Positions 12,501 to 25,141 are shown, counted from the stretch's first letter. The stretch: 64,000 bases of DNA from Panorpa germanica (GCA_963678705.1 OY783209.1:9920001-9984000); one strand, 5' to 3'. Numbers and translations are program-made. The notes: a model not told the origin generated them from the letters alone.

Positions 12501-14545
12501 ACGTGGAAGGGTGCCAGCGTGTGACAGTTTTGTTGTAAAACGTATATCTGGACCAGGACTCGCAAATGATTATTACTTTCAAATAAAACCAGAACAAGCT
12601 CTTGCAGCTTTTGAAGCAAAAATGGAATTGGATGAACTATTAGCATACCAGCAATCAATGGAGACAACAATTCTGCAGCCACAAAAAGATTTTAGTCAAT
12701 TTGTGGAAGCTTGTTTTGGTCCTTTTTCTGCGCAATTAGCAAATAGAGTTGGCCCATACAAAAGTTTAGAAAAAGAAGCTCAAGACTTAATTGGTTCATT
12801 GCAAGAAAAATTAGAGAAAAGACGACGAGATTTACAAACAGGTCTTACAGCGGCTGTTAAAAGTAAAATTAAACTTAGCACAATGGATCTTAAGGTATTA
12901 CTATGGTTCAAATATTATGTATATACAGTTATATATATTTATTACCCCACCTCATAAACTTAAGCCTTAAAATACAAAATTTCTTTCCCTGAACGTACCC
13001 AAATATATTTTCTACCTGTAGCTTAGAACGTGCTTTGAAAAATCTTACTCAAATTGTAATCAGGCTATTCGACACGAGATACGAGAAAATGTTTGTAGGG
13101 TAGTAACCATGTTTAGTGTTTAGCGAGAATACAGTTCGATTTACAATGTAGCTATTTTGATTCGATGATTTTTGCAGATATCAATTCAACAATCAGCTCT
13201 TATGCTGGAACGTTTTTATCCAAATCACGTAATCCACCGCTTATCGATTACCGAAGACGAATTTTGGGATAACAAAGGATTATGTGTTGGTGATTGGGCA
13301 GGACTTGCAGGATTGATGTATGCTGATATATTTAGTCTTGATTTTTTGACTCCTCTTGAAGAAACCGATACGAAATTTATGCTTGAGCCTCATTCACAAG
13401 TTGATTTACAAAGATACACTGAAATGGTTCATAGTACGGAATTAGGTATGGTAGTGTATATTTAAGGTTTATATAAGATAAACAAAATTATTTATTTAGT
13501 TTTGTTTAAATAGAATTTTACGTGTGTTCATAGTAAAACCCACATTTTGTGTTTAATGGCTAGCTATAATGCATAATTTGTTTTATTTTAAATAATATGC
13601 ATTGTGTAGGAGCAAATGGACCAGACTTACTAGGAGCTGTTTATTCTCCGCGGGGAAATATACAAATACACTCCCCTTATTTAGAAGTTTCTGCTTTTAA
13701 TCCTCGATCTAGAACGACTGTTACAGCTCGAAAAACAGATAATAAAAGAAGGCAAGACACACTGTCTTATAACATTTATATTTTATAATTTACGCATAAT
13801 ATTTAATCGTTCTGATTATAATATTTTAGTGATACAAATGCCTGTTTGACTGGACCTCGTCAACAAAGAAGACCTTTAGCTCCCGTATCAACAAACGAAA
13901 ATCAATGGCGTCCATGGAAAGGAGGTCGTAAGACGTATACTGCAGAGAAATTATTGATACCACTACCTGTACCTCATCCAGCATTGATAGCTGTTGCCAT
14001 TCACAACCGCGATTCTGAGCAACCTATTCCTCTTGACTCCGAAATATGTCGGGACATACTACGTGCTGTGGAAGATAATCATTACGATTTACAAGGTAAA
14101 ATTAAAAATGATTATTTTAAGAAATTATTTACCATTTATGTGTTTAGTGGGTGTTGTAGCTCGATTTCGGGGAGGAGCTGATTCAAGTTTTGATTCACTG
14201 GGCTCGCAAAGCTCTGAAGAAACAGCTGGTAGTTTAGGGGGCGCTTTAGAAGCTGTAGAAATAGAAGAAGGTGGGCAAGAGCCCCAAACACTACCCTGTG
14301 GTATTGAAGCGACGCAGGACTCGACTGGATATCACTGGACTCTTAATAACTGGGGTGCAGGTTCGTTTATTGAAATAGTACAGGATAAAGTATCGAAACA
14401 AAGCTTGATATTGTTTAACATTTTAGGAAATCGACGACGCAATAATTCTGGAACTGTCCGCGTTGACCTTGCTAGTCCGGAGGATATATCACTCGATACA
14501 GACAGCTCTCGAGTTGTTTTCAGCGCTTATGGTACGACTGTGTAA
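6598..14545 (+). CDS. Unrecognised multi-pass membrane protein, 18 exons
   Basis: Exons: 6598-6826, 6985-7180, 9358-9593, 9923-10008, 10084-10225, 10344-10510, 10621-10760, 10832-11078, 11148-11342, 11416-11619, 11714-11834, 11903-12140, 12235-12356, 12434-12894, 13178-13445, 13610-13751, 13830-14095 and 14148-14545. They total 3858 nt, or 1285 residues, with every junction in phase. Seen: a Pro/Gly-rich N-terminus; a long soluble, helix-rich region to about residue 545; hydrophobic segments near 575-605, 677-725 (probably two passes) and 751-775; a charged helix near 860 ('EKLEKRRRDLQTG'); and an acidic, Ser-rich tail. I do not recognise the family and assign no function. The regular exons and maintained frame argue for a living gene. 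The 13751/13830 intron appears to use a GC donor. Bases 14361-14426 may be a 66-nt in-frame intron. Confidence 0.85.
7311..7877 (+). mobile_element. GGGCTTGTGTCCT MITE in intron 2
   Basis: Both termini are present: GGGCTTGTGTCCT on the left and GGGCACAAGCCC at the right. A segment just before the right end ('gaacatttgag...acataggac' in other copies) is deleted. It lies in the 2.2-kb second intron of the membrane-protein gene, in the sense orientation. The rest of that intron (7881-9357) is plain AT-rich sequence. Confidence 0.88.
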
Positions 14546-16200
14546 TACACGGCAAGTGGTGATATGTATGTATTTCTAAGCTGATTTACATTGTTGAACT
14601 TATCAAAAATTAGAAATACATGCATATTACTTATGATTTATGTATTAAAAATCTATATTAAGACGGGGACATTGGATGTTAATAACTTACTAATGTTTTA
14701 AAAACATAACTGAATTTTTATCTAATGCATGCAAATAGCAGCTCCAGCTTGGCAGGTACATACATGTAAACCTAAAATTTAGATATTTTTTAATACATAA
14801 CCAAACAAATGTTAAGCTAACCATTCAATATTTCTTTTCTAGTACTGTTAATCCTTGACTATAAATTTCCACTGCTTAAAGAGGTGTTATAATATAAAAG
14901 AGTATTAGATTTTTATCTATTCAAGAATAAGAACAAATGCAGATAATATTTATGATGTAGAATAGTGTGAAATTAAAATTCAGCTTTTAATTTCTTTATT
15001 GTGGACATAGAAAATTTCGATATAATGTATTTATTAAAAATCAAGAAAACCAATAAATTAAAAGTTGATAATATTTGATCAATATATAGATGTTTAAGAA
15101 AATTTTATTAAAGTAAAAATTTATGGATAAATACAGTTAATATATTTTAGAGATAAAAGTACACCAAATGTTCAATATTAATTGAATCAATAATTTATTT
15201 TCAATTTATAGTTACATATAATAATGATGTTCAAGAGCTCTCTCTCTCTATCTCTCTTTAGATTTAAACCTCGAATTTAGAATAAATTAATTATATATTG
15301 TGCACTTAGTTATAAGGAATATGATATTAGTATTTTTTAAAAATTGTTGAACTAGTGATTTTTGTTTTTATAATGAATAAATTAATAATGTATGTAATGC
15401 GCATGTTAAAATTAATTACTTATTAATTTACACGCATTTATATAACAAAGCTTTATAGACTGCTACATTTAATGTTATCTTTAATAATATTATAAATAAT
15501 TTTTATTTTAATTCAATTACAGAATACATAGAACGTGTATGAAACAAGATAAGAAATCTTCTTTTTATTGTAATTACTTTTTGATATTAAACAACAATGC
15601 AAATAAATTTATTTTTCTGTGTGAGTGATTGCAAAAATATTTATTCTATATCATAAGTATAAAATGTAATATGGGATAAAAAGAGATGACCTATTGTTTG
15701 GATAAGATTTATAATTTCGTAATTTTCTCTTATCGGGTGTCTCTTTAAACAGCCAATAAATCAACATCGAACTGTAAACATATATGTATTTTAAAAATAT
15801 ATCACTTATTTTTTATTATCTGAAAACATTAACAAAACCTGCGTAAATGTTGAAAGAAATATTAATTTTGAAGTATGTGTTTTTTAAATACATCTCACAA
15901 GTAGATTTATTTCCGCTCGGAAAAGTACAAAACAAAATAAAATACATTTGATGAACTTGAGAGATTTAAGGATTTATTTTGGTTGCCCAATTATTAAAAG
16001 TAAACTTTTAAGATACATAAACTGAATAAAAAGCTAAATGTTGTGACTATATAAGCAACAAAGCAAGAAGAGATATGATAATAAAAATATAAACAAAATA
16101 ATTACAATAACATCTTTTATAAAGCATTTTAGTGCGTATATCGACCATCATACACTTTATAGTATTTAAACAAAAATTTGTCACGATAAGAAAGTATTCA
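14546..16200. other. 3' UTR and AT-rich spacer
   Basis: Contains the 3' UTR of the membrane-protein gene, with several AATAAA-type signals, and a short CT-rich microsatellite near 15238-15260. I see no supported gene. Confidence 0.5.
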
Positions 16201-16212
16201 ATGTCAAAGTCA

Positions 16213-16404
16213 TGGCGGCAGACACAATAGGATCACATCACAAATGTAAGATAAGTATTTTTTTAATATGTTTAAAAACGAAATTGTATTCGTTTCTGTT
16301 AAAGTGCAGATAATTATTTTTAGTTATTTGAAAAATCGTATCCGGAATAACAGTTGTTATATTTCCATTGCAGTCTTGTTCGACTAGCGCAATCTTTATT
16401 TCCG
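16213..16404 (+). promoter_or_regulatory. unk: Probable 5' leader exons of unk
   Basis: An ATGGCGGC motif (the reverse complement of a GCCGCCAT YY1/Pho-type site) at 16213 is followed by a splice donor after 16245. An acceptor-bounded 31-nt piece, 16374-16404, then ends at 'CCG|GTGAG'. Translating from ATG 16213 across this junction meets a stop after about 15 codons. I therefore read these as leader exons with a short upstream ORF, not as coding exons. Linkage to unk is by position only. Confidence 0.3.
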
Positions 16405-16674
16405 GTGAGATTTCCGGAAACAGTTAAAGATTTGGACCATTGTAATACACACAGAAAATACTGATCTCTGAAGAAAGAACAGTTTTAATTTGGTGCTGTT
16501 ATGATTAACATAAAAATCTATTCTGGATGTAATATAAATAAAGAATATTTGAAATAATAGCGTAAACATAATAAGTGCAGAATTCTAAAAGTGATTATGT
16601 TAATAATTGAGAATGTACTATTGTTTCAATAAAAATAGTGTCTTCTAAATATAAGTATACTTAATTGCGTACAA

Positions 16675-19600
16675 ATGGCTAATCTCAACCACAGCACATT
16701 GATATTAAGGTGAGAATAAATTTATTATTACATTTTAAAGCGCAATTATATTAATTTAATATATAATTATATAATATTTTTACTATTTCTACATTATTAT
16801 AAATAATATATAAATCGCATATCTACTGAATTTATTTGATATATTATTAGAATCTTATTTGAATTTACCACACAATTGTAATCTAATTATAAAGTACGCG
16901 GGTAATTATTAATTACATTCAGCGCAAGCGCTCAAATATCCGCCATTTACTGTGATAGCCATTTTGTGCATCACGTGATTTAATATTGAATTTTAATTGG
17001 CGGTGGTAAGCGTGCCCTGCGCATAGTAGAATACGCAATAAGTCAGTGTTGCTATAGAACGGTATAGAACTAAAATGACGAAAATGCCGTCTGAATCGAA
17101 GCCTTTGTTGACAGCTCCAGAAAAACCTAATCATTACTCGTAAGTAATACAAGTGTTAAATAAAAACAGTGAGCAGTTGTTAGTGACTAGTGTATTATAT
17201 GTTTGCATTGTGAATACATTAATAAAGTGTGTGTTTTTTCAGATATTTAAAAGAATTTCGGGTCGAACAGTGTCCGTCATTTTTACAACATAAATGCACT
17301 CAACACAGGCCTTTTACTTGTTTCCATTGGCATTTTATGAATCAAAGAAGGCGCAGGCCTGTACGAAAAAGAGATGGTTCATTTAATTATAGTGCTGATA
17401 ATTATTGTACAAAGTATGATGAGACTACTGGTGTTTGTCCCGAGGGAGACGAGTAAGTTTTTTCTTTGTTTGGTTTTCTTGGTTAGCTGTCATTTTCTAG
17501 AGCGGGATGTTCACCAATCATTGTGGGTGTGTTCATAATATATAATTATTCTAAAAGGAAAATCCTTTTATAAATAACAAATAATTAAATTGACTTATTG
17601 CTTATTTTTAAATAATTATTACTTTTATTATATATCGTTTTTCATATGGTATAGAGAAAATTAAGAATAGACGAACTAATACTTTCGCGCTTTTTTCAAA
17701 TTATATTTGATATTAATTTGTGCCTTTAAATAGTTTTTAAAACTTTTTGATACTTGATGACAGTTCATATTTGCTGTTAATTGTTGCATGGACCTTATTA
17801 TTAATATATTTACATCCTTTGTTATTTATTATATTCAAATAATTGCAAATTTTGTTTACAAATATAATGTCCAGAATAATTAAATTAAATGTTTCCTATA
17901 ATTTCAGATGTCCCTTTTTACATAGAACCGCCGGAGATACAGAACGTCGTTATCACTTACGTTATTATAAAACTTGTATGTGTGTACATGATACAGATTC
18001 CCGTGGATTTTGTGTCAAAAATGGACCGCATTGTGCGTTCGCTCATGGAAATCATGATCTTAGACCCCCAGTGTATGATATTAAAGAAATACAAGCTTTA
18101 GAAAATCCTGAAAATGATATGAATGGAGCATCGTCAAATGGTCCAAATGTCTTGGATAAAGAAAGAAATTTAATGAATGAAGATCCTAAATGGCAAGGTT
18201 GGTTGACAAGCTCTATGCATATATTTTCATGTCGTATTCTAATTATGAATTTGATTTATGTCATGTCACATATATTATACAATAATTTGCAGATACAAAT
18301 TACGTATTATCAAGTTACAAGACTGAGGCATGTAAACGTCCACCTCGACTTTGTCGCCAAGGTTATGCTTGTCCTCAATATCACAATAGTAAAGATAAAC
18401 GTAGAAGTCCTCGAAAATACAAGTATAGGTAATAACTTTAACTTTTCTTTGTTAGTAGCATGTTTTGTTCCTTTTAGTTTAATATAAATATAATACAGAT
18501 CTACACCTTGTCCGAATGTAAAACATGGGGAAGAATGGGGAGAACCTGGAAATTGTGAAAGTGGAGATCAATGCCAGTATTGTCATACACGTACTGAGCA
18601 GCAATTTCATCCGGAAATTTACAAATCAACAAAATGTAATGACGTACAACAAGCTGGTTACTGTCCCCGAGGAGTTTTCTGTGCATTTGCTCATGTTGAA
18701 CGTAAGTTCACCAACATATCTATAGGGGTTTATTTTTGTTACTGTAGTTAACTTTTTAGATTTTAATTTAAAAAGGTTTTTCTTATATTAATTTACATGC
18801 TTTAATATAAGCATGGAATAATGTATATCCTTACAATATGACTATATTGCGCAGAGGGGCTTGTTGCAGAGGAGATGGCCCTGGCTCGTGAGCTAGGTGC
18901 TTCTTTGGATTGTGGAACAAATCTCGCTGAACTTTTATCTAGTGCTCTACCACAAGTTTCTGATAAGAAGGATAAACCTGGAAGTGAATCATCTGTAAGT
19001 TAAAATATAGACATTATATATTGTTCTCGACAAGTTAAATGATTTTATCTTATTGTGTTTTCATCTTATTATAGAATGGAAGTGGAGAAGTTTCTGAATC
19101 TGCAAGTACGAGTAGCCTGGGTTCTAATAGTTCACATAGTAAAGCACCCGGAGCACAGCTCACGCAACAAAAGCCACATAATTTATTACAGTATAATTCG
19201 CAACAATTATCATTTGGATTATCATTAGGGGGAGAATATAATTCCGATTTGGCAAAGCATATGTTATCATTAGACAGTGAAGTATTACTAGGATCTCTAG
19301 ACAAGGAACAGAGAAAGCATTTACTAAATTACGGCATTGGACGTGGAATACCTATAAATAATACATTTGAAAATACAGTTGAATCTGTAGTAGGTAAGTA
19401 CATTTTTTATAATTTTACAAACTTAATACAAAATCGCTTGAAAGTTTTATATTGCTATTTACCTTTTCTTACAGCTACTATTATTAATAATATAAAGATG
19501 TTAATACTAGTAGCAGATGTAATATTAAAATCATTTAGAAAATATAATATCAGGAAGAGAAATTTATTTTTTTGAATTTTTTTGTAATTTATGAAAAAAG

Positions 19601-21305
19601 GTTCGGTTGAAAATCGAACTGCTAGCAACCGTAGAAGTGACTACCCATTGGTAATCACTGAGGTATCCGTTCCTTTCAGTCTTGAGACTGAAGGATGGTT
19701 AGTCTTTGGTATTCTGGTAGTTTTACTAAAAACATGATTCTTGTCTTATACACAATAGAACATCTCAATTGTTAAGTAGTAAGATAATAGAAGTAAACAA
19801 AATTGTACCTAAAATGAAACAACAAACTGGTTTTAAAAAGAAAACCGTTGTTGAAGTGCTTCCCTATCACTTAAATAATTGATTTCAGTATTTGAGTCAT
19901 TTACGGAATTTTTATCTTATAAAACAGTGTAATTTTATTTAAACTATGATCTTAATAAAAAAAGGTAAATAAAATTGTAGCCAATTTTTTTGTGAAAGCT
20001 TAGCTTAGCTTGCGGTCTATAAATTTATTTTAGGATATCTATATATGACTGAATAATGATTTATATTAAGGCATTTTATATATTATAGAGTGAGTATATT
20101 TTTATCAAGGCAGTAAACAAATAATTTTATATTATTTATTTGTGCCTAACATTACATTTGGTTAGTTCAAAACTTATTTCCCTATTGCAGACTTATTCGT
20201 GTCAGGGAGCTTTAAAGAAGAATTTAAGAATGAAAATATGCAAAGAAATTTTAAAGGTGAATTTAAAATGTCTTAATAATAGTTAAAAGGCAAATAAATA
20301 TATTGTAGATATCTGACTTATTTCAGTGAAAAAAAATATTTTAAGAAATGTTTCTTAATTTTAATTTATTGTTTTCTTACAGGTAATGCATTGGATGAAT
20401 TGCATTTAGAAGATTTAGTATGTTCTATGGATAAAGAAATGAATGATGATGCACAAAATTCAATATCTGCAAGTTTAGCATCATCGGGATTACTAGGTAC
20501 ATCTGCTCCAGTAAACATTCCAGGATCCACTATGGCAGAACGAGCGTCAATAGCAAACTTTAGTCCAACCAATTCTCCATTACAACTTCAATCAGGATTT
20601 TTATCAAATCAAAGATTTTCGCATTCCGATCATCATATGGATCAATATTTAAATTCTCATATGAATTCCTCAACATCAAAAATAGGAAATAGTTTCAATG
20701 CTGGTGGATTATTTGATTTTACAACGCAAACTATGTCACCAAACAATCGAAATCATAACAATATGAATTCCTTTTCAATTAGTCCTTCAATATCAGATTT
20801 AAATCATCGTGGTAGTTTAACAGAAATTAGTCGTTTGAGGGAAGAGTTAGCAAATGTATCTGTTCAAAGGATAGCTTGGGAAGAACGTGTACACCAGGCC
20901 CGAACGGCGTGTGAGGCATGGCAGCGTGAAACTGAAGAATCCAATCGTAAAGCAGTTGTAGCAGAACAACAACGTGATGAAGCTCTAAGTCATGTCAAAG
21001 CGTTGAAAAGTGAACTGGAACAAATGCAACGTGGATCTTTCATGCATGCTGGTGGAATGCCCCGTGGCGAATTACGTAGTCTGTCATTACCTAGATTAAA
21101 AAGTTTACAAGCACAGCTCAGAGCTGACTTAGAAGAAGTTGAAAAAGTCTTATATTTAGAAACAGCAACCAAGTGTATGAAATGTGAAGAACATAATCGT
21201 TCTGTGACGTTGGCTCCGTGTAATCACTACGTTCTTTGCGACGCCTGCGCTTCCACGCAGAAGGAGTGCCCCTATTGTCAGACACCGGTCAGTTCAGTGG
21301 CCTAG
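16675..21305 (+). CDS. unk: Unkempt, CCCH zinc-finger and RING RNA-binding protein
   Basis: Common exons: 17243-17452, 17908-18197, 18293-18428, 18499-18701, 18855-18994, 19075-19393 and 20383-21305. Two candidate first exons both end in phase 2: 16675-16709 ('MANLNHSTLILR') and 17075-17139 ('MTKMPSESKPLL...'). With the second, the protein is 761 residues. A 66-nt in-frame cassette at 20191-20256 would add 22. Unkempt binds mRNA through tandem CCCH fingers and represses translation; in flies it is linked to neuronal differentiation timing and TOR signalling. Seen: 'YLKEFRVEQCPSF', CCCH repeats including 'CAFAHGNHDLRPPVYDI' and 'PRLCRQGYACPQYHNSKD', a conserved 'SAPVNIPGS' block, a coiled coil, and a C-terminal RING-like 'CMKCEEH...CNHYVLCDAC...CPYC'. 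Identification is secure; the choice of start is not. Confidence 0.95.
16915..17074 (+). promoter_or_regulatory. unk: Putative unk internal promoter
   Basis: Just upstream of the 17075 start codon, and less AT-rich than its surroundings. It holds two CCAT-type YY1/Pho-like motifs (CGCCATTT at 16941 and GCCATTTTG at about 16959), a palindromic TCACGTGA E-box at 16971-16978 and a CTGCGCAT stretch near 17020. Such clusters are usual at housekeeping start sites. This is inference from motifs only. Confidence 0.4.
19596..19721. other. Structured palindromic element in an unk intron
   Basis: A locally GC-richer stretch in the 19394-20382 intron with nested inverted repeats. GTTCG/CGAAC lies at 19601-19619, a strong stem CTTTCAGTCT/AGACTGAAGG at 19673-19694, and an outer pair ACTACC (19640) / GGTAGT (19716). 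It does not have tRNA form. It could be a structured RNA or an old foldback insertion. Confidence 0.4.
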
Positions 21306-24300
21306 AGATAAATAGGTTTCGTGGCTAGAGGGCGCACTAATGTTGAGCTACTTTTTAAAATGAATATATCCGAATCCATTATGTTCAATTAACATAATAA
21401 TATGAGTGAAAATTATACATAAAAACGTTTATTTAAAGGAAGATAAGTACAAAAGTGATTTTCGATACTATGTGAAAGCTGTATTACTGGAAAAGAAATA
21501 ATATATTTCTTTATTTATATATGCATATATATTAGTGCGCAATATATCTACGATTTTAAAAATATAGACTTCAATAAATTTTATATTTACATAATAATAC
21601 AATTTATAATAATTGTTAATAAGTAACAGCAAAATCTATTACGGAACATCATTACAAGAAGGAAAATAAATTCTTGTTTATTTTTTAACAGAAATAAGAT
21701 TTACAACAGCATTATTTTATAAACTATTTCAATAATTAATTATGTTTAATAGTTTTTTGATAATTGCATTATACTCAATCGTCAAAGCATAAATTACAAT
21801 AATTCAATTAAATACGAAGGAAAATAAGCCTTTTGGCACTCATATCATAAGCAAACATTTATTTTAAATAAACTTTGACTATTGTTTAAATTTATTATCA
21901 ATACACAGATTTAAATATGTAAAACTACTTGGTGAAATTTTTCTAAATGTATTTTAAGAAATCCGATTACAACATATTATGCAATATTATTATTCAATTA
22001 CTGATTTTGCAAGGAGATCTTTCCGTTAAAATCAAGAAACAAAAAGTAGTATAAAATCTACTGGACAAATTACTGATCAATTTGACTTTACTTAAGTTAT
22101 GAATTTAATGCAAATTGTTCACATCGACAATGCCTGTCTGCTTAATAATGATGAATTATTTGTTTTAGGAAAAATTTAGTTTAAACAAAATTACTGACGC
22201 ATAAAAAGATTATATTTTATTTAAATTTTTATGGAATTGGACAATTTGCAAAGTATGATTTAATGCAATTTTAATATACGTAATAATTTCATCAAATATT
22301 TTTTGTATATATATTTTCTTACCATATATTTGCTTGTCAATTGATGAAATTGAAAATATAAAAGATTCTTTTCATATATATATTATGGATAATGATCTAA
22401 ACTTATAATATTGACACAAAAATGTTATTTTTTATTACTAAATCATGAAATTTGTCCAGTAAGAATATATAGACAAACAATAACATAAAACATAAATATA
22501 ATTATTTAAGAAATTTTAGAATTAGGTAGGTTTTTTCAAATTGAATTCATTATATTTTGTTTAAAGAGAATGCATTTTTATTATTTTAAATTATACGTTG
22601 TTTTAATTACGAAAGTATGAAAGAATGAATGAATGATATTTGAAAGAAATGCTATTAGAAGATGACATTCAATAGTATTTGTTGTTAACAAATAGTGTAT
22701 ATACGTTGAGAATTCAGAGAAAATTCATAAAATTATACTGGAAAGAATATTTTCAGTTTCATATACAAAATCAACAAGATTATTCAATTATATTATAAAG
22801 TATGGTTCGTGGTTTTTCTATTTATGTATTACGGAGTCCATTTTATTGAATGTCTCTAGTTTTGATATTTCATATTATACAATTATGCTGACAACGTATA
22901 GTTGCTTTATAATTTTAAGACTTACAAATTTTGAAAAATCAGTTGCATATCCAGTGATTTTATTTATATTTGCATTTTTCTTTTAAATAATAACTACTTA
23001 TAAAATACATACTTCATTTAAAAATAATCATGCATATTTTCTAAAATAGTTATTAATTAGAAACTCATATTAATATAATTATAATAAATATATAATTATT
23101 TAGGTAGATAGGTAGGTAGTCATAACAAATTTATCAAATTATTGAACTTTATGTATTATTTTGTTTTTCGTTATTGCGTAGATTGTATCTTTCTGTAACC
23201 AATGTATTTAAAACAAGTTTGACGCGACTCCAGTAGATCAATGATATAACAGTTGGAGTCAACTATACTTTTTTTTTATAATAAAAAAGAAAATTATATT
23301 TCTGGTACTAATGGTACAATGAAAATTTTGTCTCTCTTTTGTTAGCTGTTCTATAAAAGTGTGAAAATATTTTATTACATAATAATTCTCCAAAATATAA
23401 ATGGAAGGGTTTGGTGCAATAAGGACTGAAAAGTATTTCGCAATATATATATTTTCTGATTTTGTTTACTTACATAAATTTACAATTTGAAGCAAAAGTT
23501 ATTTACATTTGGAATTTTAATTTACACTTCATATTTTTATTGTAAAATTAATCTGGAAAAGTATTTCTTCAAATATATTATAATTTTCTTTTTGATTATT
23601 AAAACAAATATGTTCTGAAAACTGATACACATTCTAGTATTTATATTGGAACAAATTAAAAGAGGTTCTTTATTTTTGAATTCTGTGTATAAAAACAATT
23701 TTAAAGATGTGTTATTAATTTCAATTTTTCAAGACAACCTACATTGAAACATTTGAGTTGAATATTGAATTATTCAGTTATTATTTCAAACTAACTATTT
23801 TGTATTACAATCATAATAATCGTGGGAGTCCGTAGAGGTAAATGAAATAATTGCACTCCATTTCTCTTGGATATACTTAACTTTATAGAATGGAACTTAC
23901 GATACTTACTTATCTAGTGCAAGATGGAATGAAATGAAAAAATTAAAATTTTCTGCGGATACCCATGATCGATGAACTTCTGGTCAATTTTTGTAATCTA
24001 TAATAGCAAAACTATTTACTATTTGGTATTATACAACAATTCTACATTCATATCTATTTCATTAATTTTCTTTTTGTTTAATAGTTTTTGAATGAATATA
24101 TTGTAGGTGATTTACTACTAGAATTGATAAAAAATGAACAGTACAAATAATTGAGGGGAAATAATGTTTGTTACAAATATACAATTGTATTTATCTATAA
24201 TAGATCGATTTTTAAATAATAAATTTGTACTGTGTAGGTTATGTATCCGGCAATATGAATGTCTTTGTGTTAGTAGTGAAAAATATTTGTATGGCTTTAT

Positions 24301-24590
24301 ATGGAAAATTATTACTGTATTGCTTTCTAAAATAATTGTCTTCTAAAATTAAATAAAACACTCAATAATTGAAATTATGTTGTCATTCTTGCATATTTTT
24401 CTTTTGAAATGCGCGCGGTAATGGAAAAATTTCTAGTTACCACGGGCAAAATTTCGTACTACCAATATAAAATTTTGGAGGTCAAGCTTCTACCAATTTT
24501 ACTATCTGTTATGAACGTTTTAGAATTGACCAATCAGAAACCAGAACACAGCGTCGTTTTGGTTCGCCCTCTACATCTCTAACGTGTTAG
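21306..24590. other. unk 3' UTR and AT-rich spacer
   Basis: More than 3 kb of very AT-rich DNA between unk and H3.3, probably including a long unk 3' UTR. I see no coding region, no RNA gene and no clear transposon. A short 'aggtagataggtaggtag' repeat lies near 23102. Confidence 0.5.
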
Positions 24591-24693
24591 TATATTTGTA
24601 TCTGATTTGTTTTATTAGTTCTCCTGAGTTCGTCAAAGAGTAGTGGTCTACTAAATATTTCGTGAAAATTTATTATTTTTAACAAAAAGAAAG
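24525..24693 (+). promoter_or_regulatory. His3.3: H3.3 promoter and non-coding first exon
   Basis: A CCAAT box at 24530-24534 ('gaccaatcag') is followed by a likely untranslated first exon ending at 24693 with a good donor (AAG|GTAAGA). The matching acceptor is at 25386-25387, eleven bases before the H3.3 ATG. A 5' UTR intron is usual for replication-independent H3.3 genes. The exact start site is not visible. Confidence 0.5.
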
Positions 24694-25040
24694 GTAAGAA
24701 AATCTTCGTTTTAAATCTTTAAAATGTTTTATTCTTAATAACCATTACCCATATTTTATTTTGTGTATAATTTTTCTTTTATTATATTAATGTTTTAAGT
24801 AATACAACTGGCGAAAGTTCCTTAATTTTCTTCATGTACATAGTTACGGCAGCCATTGTTGCTTTATTTCACAGAAAATTTAATAGCTTAAGTTTTCGGT
24901 GAAATAGATTACAAATCATTGGAGAACAAATATGTCTCAAGTGATAGCAGTTGAAATATCTTATTAATAATACTATTGGTAATGTGTTAATGTAGAATAA
25001 AATAATGTATTTTATATTTGTCAATCTCTTTGTCAAATTA

Positions 25041-25141
25041 TTCGGCGGGAAGAGTGACTTTAATCTGTGAATAACTCTTCAGAAACACCGCCATTTTGTC
25101 ATGTCTTTGTTGACTCCTCCCTTCCCGCTCTGTGTTTTCAC
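25041..25141. promoter_or_regulatory. E2F-like and YY1-like motif cluster in the H3.3 leader intron
   Basis: GGCGGGAA (25044-25051) and TTCCCGC (25122-25128) are E2F-like sites facing each other about 75 bp apart. A CCGCCATTTTG YY1/Pho-type motif lies between them at 25088. The block stands out as GC-rich within AT-rich intron and may be an alternative promoter or enhancer. Confidence 0.35.

Noticed and set aside
16213-16404. 'MAADTIGSHHK...' as a coding first exon of unk
   Set aside because: It ends in phase 1, while the unk zinc-finger exon needs phase 2, and splicing to the next small exon meets a stop; treated as leader.
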